A stretch of DNA of 64,000 nt, taken from positions 2,749,501 to 2,813,500 of the forward strand of contig NZ_LT629794.1 in assembly GCF_900106075.1 (NCBI RefSeq), written 5' to 3'. Made by a program: the position numbers and the translations under genes. The notes below the pieces were generated by a model. The model saw only the letters and a program-made list of their open reading frames with translations, was not told where the DNA came from and did no database searches. Source of the stretch: Polaribacter sp. Hel1_33_78. Its GTDB lineage: Bacteria; Bacteroidota; Bacteroidia; Flavobacteriales; Flavobacteriaceae. Position 1 is the stretch's first letter. Each line of letters begins with the position of its first letter. Of the stretch, positions 61,817 through 64,000 are shown piece by piece.

Positions 61817-63301
61817 TTACTTAGTTGCCAACTGCTTAATTTTTATTTTGAAAGCGGCAAAAATCAATGTCATAAAAGGACTAAGCCAATTAAAAATTGC
61901 ATAGATGGCGTAATCAAAAACAGAAACTCCTAAAACTCCAGAGTGATACGCTCCACAAGTATTCCATGGGATTAATACAGAGGTTACGGTACCAGAATCT
62001 TCTAAAGTTCTACTTAAATTTTCTGGTGCTAACCCCTTATCTGCATATACTTTGGCGTACATTTTACCAGGCACCAAAATGGCCAAATATTGATCTGATG
62101 CTGTAAAGTTTAATCCGATACAAGTAAAAACTGTACTTGCAAACAACCCAAAAATAGAATCAAATAGCGTTAACATAAATGCACTAATTCTTGCCAAGGC
62201 ACCAATTGCATCCATAATACCACCAAAAACCATAGCACATAAAATAAGCCAGATTGTTCCTAGCATTTTAGCCATTCCGCCCGCAGTAAATAAATCTGCT
62301 AAAGCTGCATTTTCTGTAGCAACTGATGTTTTAACAGTTATGGCTTGCATAATTCCTTTATACGCAGTCGTAAAAGTTAGTTCTTCAGCACCCGTAATTT
62401 GTGCAACAACTTCTGGTTGAAAAATTAAGGCAAAAATACCTCCTAAAATAGTTCCGGCTAATAATGCTGCTAATGGCGGAGTTTTCTTAATGATTAATAA
62501 AACGACAATTATTGGCACTAAAAACAACCAAGGTGTAATATTGAACGCCTTATTAATATCTGCTAATAAAACAGCCGTATCTGCCTCTCCAGTGGAATTC
62601 TGTGTAAATCCTAAAATGATAAAAATAATTAAAGTAATTACTATGGTTGGCACTGTGGTATATGCCATGTATTTTATGTGCGTAAAAAGATCTGTACCTG
62701 CCATCGCTGGGGCTAAATTTGTAGTATCTGACATTGGTGACATTTTATCCCCGAAATAAGCACCCGATAAAACGGCACCTGCAGTCATTCCTAGAGAAAT
62801 TCCGAGGGCCTCTCCAATACCTATTAATGCAATACCAACTGTTGCTGAAGTTGTCCAAGAACTACCCGTTGCAATAGAAATGATTGCACAAATTATTAAA
62901 CAAGCTGCTAAAAAGATAGTTGGATTTAAGACCTGTAATCCGTAGTATATCATAGATGGAATAATACCACTTATTAACCAAGTTCCTGCCAAAGCACCTA
63001 CCATTAAAAGAATTAAGATTGCTCCCGCTGTAGATTTTATATTTTCTGCAACTTCCTCAATCATAAATTTATAAGAAATTTTATTTCTAAAACCTACAAA
63101 TGCTGCAACTGCGCCACCCAGAAGTAAAACAAACTGATTACTGCCACTCAAAGCATCATCACCAAACACAAAAACGTTGTAAGCCAACATTGCAACTAAA
63201 GCTAAAACAGGAAATAGAGCTTCCCAAATATTTAACTCTTTGTTGACAATAATTTTTTCATCTTTAATTGTGGTTTTTGACCCATTTTTATTGTGTTGCA
63301 T
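61817..63301 (-). CDS. nhaC: NhaC-family Na+/H+ antiporter
   Basis: A 494-residue membrane protein with about 11-12 helices. NhaC signatures include ATGSSWTTSATVGIALIGIG, GAYFGDKMSPMSDTTNLAPA and LEDSGTVTSVLIPWNTCGAY. It exchanges Na+ for H+ (in some members malate-lactate or other solutes) and complements the Na+-NQR pump encoded at 31627-37713. The N-terminal 25 residues are cytoplasmic and charged. Exact substrate and gene symbol are by family resemblance. Confidence 0.88.
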   Translation of the reverse strand: MQHNKNGSKTTIKDEKIIVNKELNIWEALFPVLALVAMLAYNVFVFGDDALSGSNQFVLLLGGAVAAFVGFRNKISYKFMIEEVAENIKSTAGAILILLMVGALAGTWLISGIIPSMIYYGLQVLNPTIFLAACLIICAIISIATGSSWTTSATVGIALIGIGEALGISLGMTAGAVLSGAYFGDKMSPMSDTTNLAPAMAGTDLFTHIKYMAYTTVPTIVITLIIFIILGFTQNSTGEADTAVLLADINKAFNITPWLFLVPIIVVLLIIKKTPPLAALLAGTILGGIFALIFQPEVVAQITGAEELTFTTAYKGIMQAITVKTSVATENAALADLFTAGGMAKMLGTIWLILCAMVFGGIMDAIGALARISAFMLTLFDSIFGLFASTVFTCIGLNFTASDQYLAILVPGKMYAKVYADKGLAPENLSRTLEDSGTVTSVLIPWNTCGAYHSGVLGVSVFDYAIYAIFNWLSPFMTLIFAAFKIKIKQLATK

Positions 63302-63367
63302 TCTCTATTTTTTTGTTCTGTAATGTTACGATTTTACATAATGTTATGCAAATCAAATTGGTTGGCT

Positions 63368-63375
63368 TATTTTTG
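63368..63375 (+). promoter_or_regulatory. -7 element before the YdjM-like gene
   Basis: TATTTTTG matches TAnnTTTG exactly and ends 5 nt before ATG 63381, so the transcript should be almost leaderless. Confidence 0.45.
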
Positions 63376-63380
63376 TGATT

Positions 63381-64000
63381 ATGGATTCATTAACTCAGAT
63401 TGTTTTAGGTGCTGCTTGTGGAGAAGCTATTCTAGGAAAAAAGATTGGAAACAAAGCACTTTTATTCGGCGCAATTGGAGGTACAATTCCAGATTTAGAT
63501 GTTTTTGTTGGGCGGCTGTTATACAGCAATGAGATTCAAGCAATGGCGTTTCATAGAGGTTTTATGCACTCCATATTGTTTGCAGTTTTAGCTTGTTTTA
63601 CTTTTGGATGGCTTACTTATAAACTTTATAATTCAAATAAAAGAAAAGGCACAACAACTCAGAAAGATTGGATTTTGCTATTCTTTTGGTCCATTTTTAC
63701 GCATCCAATCTTAGATTGCTTTACACCATATGGCACGCAATTATTTGCACCATTTTCCAATTATAGAATTGCCTTTAATAATATTTCTGTTGCTGATCCT
63801 TTTTATACCATTCCGTTTTTACTGTGCATGATAATATTGATGTTTTTCAATAGAAACAGAGCAAGAAGAACTTGGTGGTTAAAAGCAGGAATTTACATCA
63901 GCTCTGCCTATATGATATTTACAATCTTCAATAAGTTTTATATCGATGACGTATTTAAAAAATCTTTTAAAAAAGGAGGAATTGCCTATAATCGATTTTC
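63381..64000 (+). CDS. Metal-dependent hydrolase-like membrane protein (YdjM/DUF457), partial
   Basis: The first 206 codons of a gene that runs off the window. The protein begins MDSLTQIVLGAACGEAILGK, followed by GAIGGTIPDLDVFVG, HRGFMHSILFAVL and THPILDCFTPYGTQLFAP. These His/Asp motifs define the YdjM/LexA-binding, inner-membrane metal-dependent hydrolase family. Several helices follow. It is divergent from nhaC, with 79 nt between the starts. Confidence 0.85.
   Translation, partial: MDSLTQIVLGAACGEAILGKKIGNKALLFGAIGGTIPDLDVFVGRLLYSNEIQAMAFHRGFMHSILFAVLACFTFGWLTYKLYNSNKRKGTTTQKDWILLFFWSIFTHPILDCFTPYGTQLFAPFSNYRIAFNNISVADPFYTIPFLLCMIILMFFNRNRARRTWWLKAGIYISSAYMIFTIFNKFYIDDVFKKSFKKGGIAYNRF

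Noticed and set aside
63293..63532. A 79-residue plus-strand frame
   Set aside because: It overlaps the start of the YdjM-like gene in another frame; its translation is a Cys/Arg/Trp-rich shadow.
1..64000. CRISPR arrays, rRNA genes and insertion sequences
   Set aside because: No regularly spaced long repeats, no rRNA-like stretches and no transposase gene were seen anywhere in the window.

Overview
This 64 kb window is AT-rich chromosomal DNA from a Bacteroidota bacterium of the family Flavobacteriaceae, most likely a marine, Polaribacter-like genus. The evidence is gene content and style: GldA and the type IX secretion system (T9SS) plug protein, T9SS C-terminal sorting tails, GLPGLI-family proteins, a complete Na+-pumping NADH:quinone reductase (nqrA-F), a short 287-residue RpoD, and repeated matches to the Bacteroidetes -7 promoter element TAnnTTTG. 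I cannot name the species.

Layout. Positions 1-6228 look like the right part of an integrated element. It holds a small excisionase-like HTH protein, a winged-helix-like protein, a D5/P4-type primase-helicase, a zinc-finger/Toprim-like protein and an HTH protein that may resemble a small terminase, followed by a secreted SGNH esterase with a T9SS tail. The element abuts the 3' end of tRNA-Ser(GGA), a classic integration site; the integrase and the other att copy would lie left of the window. Positions 6347-14199 are core genes: rimM-rpsP, a DnaE with a fused DnaQ-like proofreading domain, a sugar-lactone oxidase-like flavoprotein and a HAD phosphatase. gldA and a membrane protein follow. Positions 16038-23331 form a probable sensing/export unit: an outer-membrane barrel, two GLPGLI proteins and a small secreted protein, divergent from a histidine kinase/response regulator pair, with three helically phased GTTAACG repeats in the shared control region. 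At 24064-25243 lies decayed DNA with an ECF sigma factor gene interrupted by an in-frame TAG. Next come rpoD, rpe, an exonuclease/GIY-YIG nuclease, an amine-oxidase-like flavoprotein, a CBS protein, tRNA-Arg(TCG), a YqeY-like protein and a retropepsin-like protein.

Positions 31627-37713 are the nqrABCDEF operon on the minus strand, ending in a strong terminator. Then come a NarL-type two-component pair with a TPR sensor, the T9SS plug protein, apaG, a DUF3667 protein, an NRDE protein, pruA (proline/glutamate catabolism), a large tricorn-like S41 peptidase and a CBM9/DUF5916 outer-membrane protein. The tail of pruA plus its terminator is duplicated after the tricorn gene. Positions 52054-56516 encode a lipoprotein and a large T9SS-secreted metallopeptidase, overlapping by 4 nt. 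lipB, a YejK-like nucleoid protein, rnhB, a putative porin, a small membrane protein, an NhaC-type antiporter and the start of a YdjM-like membrane protein finish the window.

How the genes connect: NQR makes a sodium gradient that NhaC-type antiport can use or adjust. GldA and the plug protein belong to the gliding/T9SS machinery, which would export the esterase and the metallopeptidase. The clearest candidates for unexplained biology are the tRNA-integrated replication element, the kinase-regulator/GLPGLI/outer-membrane cluster with its phased operator, and the duplicated terminator bracketing the tricorn gene. All functions are read from sequence alone; no database search was run.
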